NCBI GenBank assembly: GCA_016946835.1 | Contig: JACVTC010000177.1 | Span: forward strand, 47,501-57,500 | Source of the DNA: Neocallimastix lanati (nom. inval.) | Lineage: Eukaryota > Neocallimastigomycota > Neocallimastigomycetes > Neocallimastigales > Neocallimastigaceae | Length of the DNA: 10,000 bases | Direction of reading: 5' to 3' | Program-made: the position numbers and the translations under genes | Shown here: piece after piece, positions 1-8,037 of the stretch | Numbering within the stretch: position 1 is the stretch's first letter | Layout: each line of letters opens with the position of its first letter | Notes under the pieces: model-generated | The model's input: the letters and a program-made list of their open reading frames with translations, nothing else | What the model was told of the DNA's origin: nothing | Databases searched by the model: none

Positions 1-1251
1 TAAACGAATATGATTTTCCAACATTTTTTTATATTGTCATATAAAATTCTTTTTTTTTTTTTTTTTAAAGAATATATTATATATTATATATCAATTATAA
101 TTTTATTATTATATATATTATATGTATGAATATTAGAAATATATATATTTAAATTTTTAAATTAATATAATAAATAATTGAAAAAAAAAATAAAATAAAA
201 TAAATAAAATAAAATAATATAATATAATATAATAATAATACCTAAAATTAAGATATATCTTTAGAAACGAATATAAAATTACATTTACCAAAAGAAATGT
301 AATAAATTGTTTGTTAATACAGATATATTAATTTTATCTATAAAAAAAAAAATTATATTTTAAATATATTAAATAGAAAAAATAGTTTTTTTTTAAAAAA
401 AAAAAAATAATAATAAATTTATAGCCAATCAAATTACAAATTATTTAAAATTCTCTTTAATTAATAATGAAATCAATAATTAAAAATAATTTATAAAAAA
501 AAAATAATTTTAAAAATAATTATTTAAAAACCGAATAATAATATACGATATATAAATATTACACAAACTTAGCATTATATTTTAATTTTATATGTATTGG
601 TATTACAAAAAATATATATATATATTTTATTTTATTATTATTATTTTTTTTTTTATTTTTATCTTTTTTAAAATATATGTATATATTTTTAAATTATCGA
701 TTATTTTCTTTATTAATATCTATACTTTTTTTTTCTTCTTATGTTTTTGATTTTGATATTGATTTTTTGATGAGGTGTTTTAAACTAGAAATTAAATTTA
801 TTCAATACCTTAAATCAACTTCATTGCATTTTGAAATATAATCAATTGTTCATAATATAAATTTGGTATGATAATACTTGATTTTTAAAAAATATATATA
901 AAAAAAAAAACATAATATATATATGTATATATATTGTTGTTATTGGAAATTATTTAATATGAATAGTTATTATTAATAATTATTTAATCAGTTTTACAAA
1001 AAAAATAAATAAATAAATAAATAATAAAAAAATATTTAACTAAAAAAAATATTTTGATGAATGAATAGATATACTAATACCAGATTCTGTTCTTTAAACT
1101 TATAATATTATAATATTTTTTTTAAATTAATACCTAAATATATATATTTATTTACAAATAATATTTTTTTGTAATTTCTATTAATAAATATATTTCATCT
1201 TCAGTGATTATATATTAAATGAATATGGGTATAACTTTATTTTTTTTAAAA

Positions 1252-1260
<9 letters not shown>

Positions 1261-1293
<33 letters not shown>
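1261..1293. repeat. (TA)n dinucleotide repeat
   Basis: An uninterrupted run of about 16 TA units directly follows a 13-base A-run. It is a simple microsatellite and its length is likely polymorphic. Confidence 0.97.
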
Positions 1294-1295
<2 letters not shown>

Positions 1296-1591
1296 TCAAA
1301 TAGTTTATTAATCCGGTAACAATAATTATTGAATAATATATATATATTTAATATATATAAATATGAAAAAGTAGGTTCATGTATCATTTTTAACAATAAA
1401 AATTATACTGATTTATTAAGGAAGACTATAGGAAGACCATTACATTATTTAATTATATTTAATTATACCTCTTTAACTTTTTTTTTTTGTGATTATACTA
1501 TTCTCATGAATTAAATGTACAACAGAATTAATTGTATATACCTTTTAGTCCCTTTTCATAATTATATTTTAAAAAGTTAATTTTTAATAAC

Positions 1592-1629
<38 letters not shown>

Positions 1630-1674
1630 AGATAAAAATATAAGATATAATTTTATTTTTAATTTTTTATTTTC

Positions 1675-1694
1675 TTTTTTTTTTTTTTTTTTTT
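1675..1694. repeat. T20 homopolymer
   Basis: Twenty consecutive T residues lie in gene-free DNA. Long oligo(dT) and oligo(dA) tracts are typical of intergenic DNA in dictyostelids. Confidence 0.97.
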
Positions 1695-2125
1695 CTTCGT
1701 TAAGAATAAATTGTTAATAAAAATATATTAATTTTTTTTCAAAAAGAAAGATAAATTAAAAAAGTATAAATTATAATAAATTTAAAAAAAAAATTTTTTT
1801 ATTTTGATATGATATTATTTAATGTATTAAAAATCTTTAAAAATTGTATCTATATTGATTATTAATATATATAAAAAATGACAATAATATTTTTTTTGTT
1901 ATTTTTTATAAATTGTATTTAACTAGAGCCAACTTTTTTTTTTTTTTATTTTTATAAAAAAAAAAATAAAATAAAAAAGATATTTTTTTAATTCTTAATT
2001 TTTATTAATTTTTATTTATTTCTAAAATAAAATAAAATAAAATAAATATAAATTTAAAATACAAATAAAATAAAATAAAATAAATTGAAATTTAAAATAA
2101 AAATAAAAACAAAGAAAAAATAAAA

Positions 2126-2127
<2 letters not shown>

Positions 2128-2164
<37 letters not shown>
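2128..2164. repeat. (AAT)n trinucleotide repeat in the leader of the small secreted-protein gene
   Basis: About twelve AAT/TAA units end roughly 35 bases before the ATG at 2198. AAAAT pentamer arrays (about 2020-2095) precede it. The repeat lies in the probable promoter or 5' UTR. Confidence 0.9.
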
Positions 2165-2165
<1 letters not shown>

Positions 2166-2197
2166 GTAATTATACTAAAAGAAAATAAAAACAGAAA

Positions 2198-2989
2198 ATG
2201 TTTTCATTACTAGTAAAACTTATTCTTGTAATTTCATTATTTGTTAATTCGGTTGCAATTTTACATGAAGATCGTTTCTTAGCAAGAAGTAATATCATAA
2301 TATAATAATAAAGAAAGTTATTTATTTATTTATTTATTTATTTAACATTCAAGATTATTATAGAATTTAACTTTTTTTCGAAATTCAAATTTAAGTTTAT
2401 TAAAATGAAATTTACATAAAAAAATAATATAAAATGTTTATTTCACTGTATTTATATATGAAATAAAATGAAATAAAAATAAAAATAAAATAACTTGAAA
2501 AAAAAAAAAAAAAAAAAAAAATTATCAAATATTATGAATTATATATATTAATTTTCTTAAATTTTTTATTTATATTATAATAATAATAATAATTAAAATA
2601 GTTGGATGGACTTCAAAAAGATCTGGATATAACACTGAACCGACCATTAAAAACAAAATTATTGATTTAATATCAGCAACTAGAACTTTATTAAGAAGTA
2701 TATAATAATAAAATAATATATTTATACATACATACTTTATTTTTAAATATAAATATACTAAATAATTCTTTTTTTTCTTTTTATTTTATATATATAATTT
2801 TTTTTTTATTTTGTTATTATTATTATTATTTTTTATATAATTTTTTTTATTTTATTATTATTATTTTTTTTTTTAATTCTTTTACTCTATTTTTATTATT
2901 ATTTTATTTTTATAATTGAATAAAACTCAATAGTTCCATTAATGGTAATAAACTCCGTTATAATAGTATACCTTGTCATCTTGGGTTAA
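2198..2989 (+). CDS. small secretory-pathway protein with signal peptide and hydrophobic C-terminus (three exons, 80 aa)
   Basis: I do not recognise the family. Exons are 2198-2288, 2602-2697 and 2934-2989; introns are 2289-2601 and 2698-2933. Both introns are phase 1, both donors follow AAGAA (GTAATA, GTATAT), both acceptors are ATAG followed by TT, and each junction makes an ATT (Ile) codon. This matching geometry is the main argument for three exons. Residues 1-20 (MFSLLVKLILVISLFVNSVA) are a classic signal peptide with a likely cut after SVA. The mature part is basic, with HEDRFLAR, GWTSKRSGY and a Lys/Arg-rich segment. Residues 63-80 (IPLMVINSVIIVYLVILG) are almost fully hydrophobic, so the protein could be a C-terminally anchored membrane peptide or a GPI-anchor precursor (small residues S55-A56-T57 precede a short spacer). 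If intron 2 is retained the protein stops at 2703-2705 as a 64-residue soluble form. The start has an AAAATG context after an A-rich leader. Possible polyadenylation signals (AATAAA) lie near 3065-3074. The third exon is the least certain part. Confidence 0.68.
2498..2521. repeat. A24 homopolymer in intron 1 of the small secreted-protein gene
   Basis: Twenty-four consecutive A residues on the coding strand lie about 80 bases before the 3' splice site at 2601. Confidence 0.95.
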
Positions 2990-3383
2990 ATTAAATATCA
3001 ATTAAAAACGCTATTTTGAAAAGGATTATTCATTAAAATTTCAATAAAAATAATGATAAACATTAATAAATAAAACATATAACAAACAAATAAGCAAAAA
3101 AAAAAAAAAAAAAAAAATGCAATAAACATTTTCAATAATTAATAAATAAATAAGAATAACAAAATTACTAATAATAATATTTATAATAAAAGTAAAACAA
3201 AAAATAACATAGTAAAATAAAAATTCTTAAAAAAAATATATATATATATATAGAACAATAATATTACAGGAAAACTTTTTAACATTTCTCTTTCAAATTG
3301 GGGAAAAAAATTTTTTAGAGAATATTTATATAAGTAACCAATAAATAAATAAAAATATAATAAAAATAAAATAAAAAACTAAA

Positions 3384-3416
<33 letters not shown>

Positions 3417-3659
3417 TAACAGTAATTAAAAATTTCGATTTATATTAATATATATTATATAAGTAAAAAAAGTAATTAATTTTTCGAACTTTTTTTTTTT
3501 ATTATTTATTATTATTATTTTTATTTTATTTTATATAATAATTCTATTTATTAAATATTCAAAATTTATTAATTTCATTTTTAGTTTCAATTCTATTTTA
3601 TTTTATTTATTTATTTATTCTTTTTTGGTTTGTTTACTTGTTTGAACGTTTTGTTTATT
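2990..3659. other. AT-rich intergenic region between convergent genes
   Basis: No gene is visible. The region separates the + strand small secreted-protein gene from the - strand methyltransferase gene, so it holds both 3' UTRs. It contains an A22 run (3096-3117), an (AAT)n array (about 3384-3413) and TTTA arrays. AATAAA-type polyadenylation signals occur for the + strand near 3065-3074 and, as overlapping TTTATT, for the - strand at about 3601-3619, some 40-60 bases past the methyltransferase stop. Confidence 0.75.
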
Positions 3660-4788
3660 TTATTGTTTTAACTCAATAATTAGTAAAAAAATACTATAGA
3701 TACTTCCACCAAAATTTAAATTATTATCTATTTCAGTTTTAGAAGTGGTTTCTTCTTCTTCATTTTCTTCTCTAATTACCAAATCATTTACATTACAATT
3801 AAAAGTACTTAACGGTATAAGGGATGCTTTCATGTTCCATTCATCTAATAAATGTTGAATAGTTCTTTGAGAGCTTCTCTCTTGATATGTAGTGATAAAT
3901 TTTGCTTTAGGATAATTTCTGAAAATAAAAGATATTGTTGCTAAAATATCCTCATAATCTTTTGGTATAAAGAAATTATCAGCAGCAAGTATATAATCTA
4001 TGGTATAACTATTGTTATTTGGTGGTATCGTTGCTACATTTATATTATTAATTTTTTGAATAATAGATTCTAAGGTGTCCAGTACACCCCAATATAATGG
4101 TTCCACAAAAATATTATATTGTATATCATTATTACTATTACAATTATCATTTATATCTATTAAAGTATTTTAATAGAAAATAGATAAATATATATTAATT
4201 AATAAAAAGTTGAAATTTTATTTGTTCTAATATTATATATTTTTAAATATAGAATTTAATTACTATTATCTTTAATAATTGAATTAAATTTATTTATTTT
4301 TATTTATTCTTATTTATTTATTTATTTTATTTTATTTTATTTTTTATTTTATTTTATTTTATTTTATTTTATTTTATTTTATTTTATTTTATTTTATTTT
4401 ATTTTATTTTATTTTATTTTATTTGAAAATATATTTAAATTATGATTTCTACTTTATAGACAATAATTATAATAATAAAAAAAATAAAAAAAAAAAAAAA
4501 AAAAAAAGAGTTTTACCAATTTCATTTTCTATTTTATCATTAACACTTGAATTTTCGTTTAATTTCATATCATTTAGTATGACTTCTTTTTGAATATTAG
4601 TTAATATAAATCTTGGTTTTGATATATCTGTAATTATAGTAGGTGGAAGTTCATTTATTGGGGTAAATTTTTTATTTCGATTCTTAAAATATTCATATTT
4701 CAATTTGGCTAATAATAAACTAGGAAGGGATACTCCAGAACCTAAAATGTTTTCATTAATAGTTTTATATATATTTATTTATAAAATA

Positions 4789-4830
<42 letters not shown>

Positions 4831-5374
4831 ATGTTTTTTAAAAAATTATGAAGAATATGGATTTAATAATAGCTTAAATATATATTATTTTTTAAATTTC
4901 TATTATCTTTGAACTACCTAACTCAAGAGTGGTTTTATTAATAAATTCATATTTATAATACCATATATATGATGCTAATACATAGGACCCTGGCCATAAA
5001 TAGCAACCAAAATGAGGATGTACTAATTCTTGAATACTTATTATAATATTATCTGGTAATAATTTATCTTGAACTTTATCAGAGTTATTTGTGGGTATAT
5101 TATCATTTGACTTGAATAATTATATATATATAGTACAATTATAAAAAATAATTATATATTTTTAAAATTAAATTTTTTTTTATTAAATTAGTTAAAAAAG
5201 AATAGTAATTAATTGTTTTCTAAATTTTATTAATATTTATTTATTATATATAAACTATTCACTTTTAAATGACTTTCTCCTTTTTTTTTCCATTTCAATA
5301 TTATTACTAACCTCATTTGAAAATTCAATTTCTTTAATATTAACATCTGGTACAACCTCAACCTCGATATCCAT
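3660..5374 (-). CDS. METTL23: METTL23-like seven-beta-strand protein methyltransferase (four exons, 325 aa)
   Basis: A SAM-dependent methyltransferase of the METTL21/METTL23 (family 16) type; human METTL23 is reported to act on histone arginine. Coding exons on the minus strand are 5374-5312, 5110-4918, 4741-4517 and 4156-3660. Introns begin GTTAGT, GTAGTT and GTAAAA and end AAG, TAG and TAG. The joined frame is open for 978 nt. Family landmarks occur in order: residues about 53-75 with YLWPGSYVLASYIW (METTL23: YVWP..VLAQYLW); LELGSGVSLP at 82-91, the glycine-rich SAM-binding motif I; ITDIS around D124, the acidic residue after strand 2; VEPLYWG at 178-184; AADNFFIPKDYEDILATISF at 218-237, very close to the METTL23 signature; TTYQERS near 249-255; and a C-terminal SIYSIFLLIIEL strand. 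It is longer than the human protein (about 190 aa) because of an Asn/acidic N-terminus, Asn-rich linkers and an acidic insert (REENEEEE, 289-296). No signal peptide or membrane segment; nuclear or cytosolic location is inferred. Key motifs look intact, so it is probably active. The start at 5374 is the first ATG after a long T-tract on this strand; the first intron is the least certain. Confidence 0.87.
4322..4424. repeat. (TTTTA)n pentanucleotide array in METTL23-like intron 3
   Basis: About twenty near-perfect TTTTA units (AAAAT on the coding minus strand) lie inside the 360-nt third intron (4157-4516). This explains why that intron is about twice the length of the other two (176 and 201 nt). 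Confidence 0.95.
4486..4507. repeat. A22 homopolymer beside the intron 3 donor of the METTL23-like gene
   Basis: On the coding minus strand this is a T22 run starting about ten bases after the donor at 4516. A naive reading through it adds a false poly-Phe tail to exon 3. Confidence 0.95.
4791..4822. repeat. A32 homopolymer in METTL23-like intron 2
   Basis: It reads as T32 on the coding minus strand, about 50-80 bases before the acceptor at 4742. It may serve as an extended pyrimidine tract. Confidence 0.95.
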
Positions 5375-5391
5375 TATATTCTTATCTTTAA

Positions 5392-5393
<2 letters not shown>

Positions 5394-5425
<32 letters not shown>
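5394..5425 (-). promoter_or_regulatory. T32 tract upstream of the METTL23-like start codon
   Basis: On the minus strand a 32-base T run ends 20 bases before the ATG at 5374. Oligo(dT) tracts close upstream of genes are characteristic of dictyostelid promoters. No convincing TATA element stands out against the AT-rich background. Confidence 0.5.
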
Positions 5426-5427
<2 letters not shown>

Positions 5428-5717
5428 GAAAAGAGTAAATTAGGTATATTTAATTTTTATTTTTTAATTTATCAATTTTATAATATATTTATTATTCAAT
5501 ATATTGTTAATATATTAACTTTAAATTTTATATATTTTATATTAAATTAAAAGTTTAAATATATATAAAAATTGAATAATATATTTAAACTAATTAACTA
5601 ATAGAGATTAATAAATGTATAGTTTATATTTAAAAAAAAATTTAGATTACTTAGTTTTATTTTGTATGTTACTAAATATGTCATTAATAAGATACAGAAT
5701 TTTTTTTTTTTTTTATA
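5426..5717. other. AT-rich spacer between the METTL23-like gene and the balanced-composition locus
   Basis: I see no gene. The spacer is AT-rich and ends in a T15 run (5700-5714) that abuts the composition change at 5718. On the minus strand that run would read as an A-tract at the end of a transcript of the neighbouring locus. Confidence 0.7.
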
Positions 5718-6020
5718 GACTGAAGGACTGAAAACTTATATCTCCCCTATATAATATGGGTGTATATTTAACTGTCATACCAGTACGGCGTTGATGCTCG
5801 CAACCCCCATAAACAAAGAAACTCCAATATAGAAGCACTCTACGCGATCCTCAAGGGAAAGCAGAGCCCACTACAGGTCACCTCCTTACCATCCCAGAGG
5901 AGCTGGAAACTATAATCCTCTCAGACAAGGCTTAAGCAATGGGATTCTTGAAGTATTAGAAATTTAGAAAACATACCTTACCTGAGTATCTGGGATGGTT
6001 TATTTCGAAATGTGGCGTAT
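5718..6020. ncRNA. balanced-composition structured locus, left block (possible non-coding RNA, orientation unknown)
   Basis: Base composition changes abruptly here. By hand count 5761-5940 is about 46% G+C, while most surrounding DNA is far lower. No reading frame looks like a known protein: the longest open stretch is under 50 codons, has no ATG at its start, and all frames have stops. Structure is prominent. ACCATCCCAGA (5888-5898) is perfectly complementary to TCTGGGATGGT (5989-5999), closing a 112-nt domain. Inside it, AGAGGA (5896-5901) can pair with TCCTCT (5916-5921), and GCTTAAGC is palindromic. GACTGAAG/GACTGAAA is a tandem 8-mer at 5718-5733. The block ends in one arm of an 18-bp inverted repeat (6003-6020). 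I compared it with what I know of U1-U6, U12, 5S, SRP, RNase P and MRP RNAs and tRNAs and found no match. Alternatives are a relic of a mobile element or a dispersed repeat. A strand cannot be assigned. Confidence 0.45.
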
Positions 6021-6345
6021 AAATTTTTTAAAATAAAGTCATCCATTTTAAAGATATTTTATACAATCACAAATAAATATATAAATAACTATTATTTTAA
6101 AAGAAATAATAATATATTTTTTCAATTAAATATTATTAAATAATTATTTCAAAAGAAATAATTACATATTCTATTAAAAAAGAATTATAAACAATTATTT
6201 TTACAATTAAATATTAATAAATTATATATATATAAAAAAATATATATATATTTATTATTTATTTATTTATTATTTATTTATTTATTTATTATTTATTTAA
6301 TTATTAAATAACAAGTAATATATGAAAATACGCCACATTGCAAAA
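6003..6345. repeat. 18-bp inverted repeat enclosing an AT-rich core
   Basis: The arm at 6003-6020 pairs with the arm at 6328-6345. Sixteen of 18 positions match, and the inner 12 (AATGTGGCGTAT / ATACGCCACATT) are perfect. The arms contain GTGGCG, which is very unlikely by chance in this composition. The core (6021-6327) is almost pure A/T and includes two diverged copies of an ~80-bp unit (each with CAATTAAATATTA, near 6123 and 6204) and a TTTA array (about 6247-6300). The arms could be a long RNA stem with an expanded loop, terminal repeats of a small transposon-like element (I see no target-site duplication), or the shared 5' ends of two divergent transcripts. Confidence 0.8.
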
Positions 6346-6450
6346 TGCACTCCTGAGTATCATTTAACCCCTAACCTTTCACGCAAAACCCAGGAGGAAA
6401 AATCGTGAAGATTTGATACTGATAAAGGTCGACCCAAATCCAGAGAATAA
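6340..6450 (+). ncRNA. balanced-composition structured locus, right block with pseudoknot potential
   Basis: All three plus frames contain stops, so a protein is unlikely. On the plus strand CTCCTG (6350-6355) pairs with CAGGAG (6391-6396), and the immediately following AGTATCA (6356-6362) pairs with TGATACT (6414-6420). These two helices cross, giving a pseudoknot. A third helix, TTCACG (6378-6383) with CGTGAA (6404-6409), nests inside the second. Between them lies unpaired TAACCCCTAACC (6365-6376), one and a half copies of a telomere-like C-rich repeat. The 10-mer CCTGAGTATC (6352-6361) also occurs in the same direction at 5981-5990 in the left block, which ties the two blocks together. The strand is inferred only from the fold and from the C-rich segment. 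It is not a tRNA: a GGTCGACC palindrome (6428-6435) resembles a B box but lacks the consensus. Confidence 0.4.
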
Positions 6451-6673
6451 CATACATAATATAATAACAATTTCAAATATCTTAATTATTAATAATAGAA
6501 AAATTAATTTAAAACATAATTATTAAAAAAAAATGATTAAATAAATATAATATTAATCTGTATGAAGTAATATATATATTTAATAGTAAATATTTACAAC
6601 TGAAATCAAGGTAATAATTCCAACTTATTTCTTAAAGTCTTCAATATTATTTTTCATTTTTAATTTATATCAC

Positions 6674-6705
<32 letters not shown>

Positions 6706-8037
6706 GAATATTACATTTTATATTTTATTATTGATTTATTTTTTATAAAAGTATCTATAATTTCTTTATTTTGATATTTTAAAATTTTAATATATTAATA
6801 TTTAAATATTTTGAAAATTTAATATTTTAATATATTTTAATATTATGAAATTTTCATATTTTCATATTTTGTTTTATTTTATAAATATATTTTTTATTAA
6901 TAAATATATTTTAATGCTTTAATATCTGCATGAGTTCTTCTACTTTTATACTTTTATATATATATATATTCTATATAATATATAGAGTAAAATAAAAAAA
7001 AATAATTATTAAAGTAATATATTTAATATAAAAATAAATAAAAATATATTTTAATATTAAATCTATTACATAATTATTAATAATTTTTCTATCTTTATCT
7101 TTTTTTCTTCTACACAATTCTCTATCTTTTTTTTTTTTTTTTTTAAATTGAAAATATCGAAATATTTTTTCATTTTTTTTGTTAACTTTATTAATATAAA
7201 GTTATATTCTAGCTTAGGTTTAATAAAATATTAAATTAAATTATATTAAATACATTGTAATCATAAATTAAATATAAATTAATATGTATCTAGAACAAGC
7301 CACAATTAAATATAAATACATGTAATTTTCTCTGTACTTTAAATCTTTGTTAACCATTTATTTATATTCTATAAATAATAAATTTATATTAATTAATAAA
7401 ACAAATTTTAATATTTTTTAAATATATTTATATCTATTTTTTTTATTCATTTAATTATAAATTAAAAAATAAATAGAAATGGTCACTTCAATATATTCTA
7501 TTTAATTCAATATAATAATAATTTATATTCTATTCAAATTATTTATTATTATGTTTTTTTTAAAAAAAATTTTAATATTTTTTTTTAAAAAAATAATTAT
7601 ATAAAAATTTTAATTAATAATATTTAATAATTATTTTAATTATTTATATTAATTATAAATTTTAAAATTTATTTTTCAATTATTATTATTGTATAAATAT
7701 TTTAAAATAAATATTATTATTAAATAAATAAAGAAAATTAAAAAAAAAAAAAGAAGGAAAAGAATTATATAAAATTATTATAAACCTTTATTTTTTATTT
7801 TAATAACTTAATATATAAATAAGAAATATTATACTTTTTATTGTACATATTATAAATATATATTTTTTTAATAAATAATATTTTTATTAAAAAGAACTAT
7901 CCACATTTTTATTTATTTTCCTTTTAAATATTAAATAAAAGATATTATAAAATATAAGAAAAATATTTATATATATTCCATTATTATACAAGTTTATTTA
8001 AAACAAAACATTACATAACAAAAAAAAAAAAAAAAAG
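6451..8037. other. AT-rich intergenic region
   Basis: I see no gene or RNA I can support over about 1.6 kb. The region holds a T26 run (6674-6699), another T-run near 7127-7144, and many short A/T palindromes. The last 40 bases (A-rich, ending in an A17 run at 8020-8036 just before GATG) are the likely 5' leader of the WBP2-like gene. Confidence 0.75.

Larger units (their letters stand above)
1..2197. other. AT-rich gene-free upstream region
   Basis: I see no gene I can support on either strand here. The stretch is built of A and T homopolymers, (TA)n, AAAAT pentamers and AAT triplets. Two short spells of more complex sequence, 739-879 (minus) and about 1362-1514 (plus), can be read as short peptides but carry stops, lack splice-consistent neighbours and match no family I recognise. 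The last ~270 bases (T-run near 1936-1948, AAAAT and AAT repeats, A-rich leader) are presumably the promoter and 5' leader of the gene that starts at 2198. Confidence 0.7.

Noticed and set aside
739-879. Minus-strand stretch readable as a decayed exon (TIDYISKCNEVDLRY, then stop, then INLISSLKHLIKK).
   Set aside because: Two in-frame stops, no recognisable family and no flanking exon. It may be a pseudogene scrap but cannot be supported.
1208-1396. Minus-strand 62-codon open frame.
   Set aside because: Mostly Ile-Tyr repeats produced by the (TA)n microsatellite at 1261-1293.
1329-1514. Plus-strand 61-codon open frame with a moderately complex middle (KVGSCIIFNNKNYTDLLRK).
   Set aside because: It starts in simple A/T repeat, has no homology I know, no leader or intron evidence, and ends in T-run-encoded Phe. 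Chance open frame is more likely.
5770-5940. Short open frames in the left block (for example plus-strand readings ending RSWKL or ILSDKA, and minus-strand readings around WDGKEV).
   Set aside because: They have no ATG at a sensible place, occur in several frames on both strands as expected of sequence richer in G+C, and no frame connects to splice-compatible neighbours. A degraded protein-coding element is not fully excluded.
5973-6032. U1 snRNA-like 5' end (ATACCTTACCTG, plus strand) followed by an A-T6-A Sm-like site.
   Set aside because: The U1 consensus is ATACTTACCTG without the extra C, the following sequence lacks the U1 stem-loop I motif, and the Sm-like site lies only about 50 nt downstream. 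The CTTACCTG also sits in a predicted loop of the larger 5888-5999 fold.
6003-6345. A complete miniature inverted-repeat transposon.
   Set aside because: The inverted arms are clear but I see no target-site duplication at either edge, and the sequence of interest lies outside the arms rather than between them. The inverted repeat itself is reported as a feature.
6436-6445. 10-mer AAATCCAGAG shared between the right block and WBP2-like exon 5 (9396-9405).
   Set aside because: Only ten bases, with no extension on either side. Plausible by chance, unlike the 24-nt match at 5902-5925.
6350-6450. tRNA or hammerhead-like motif (GGTCGACC and CTGATAAAGG).
   Set aside because: The B-box consensus GGTTCGA is not met, no cloverleaf can be built, and the hammerhead core CTGATGA...GAAA is absent.
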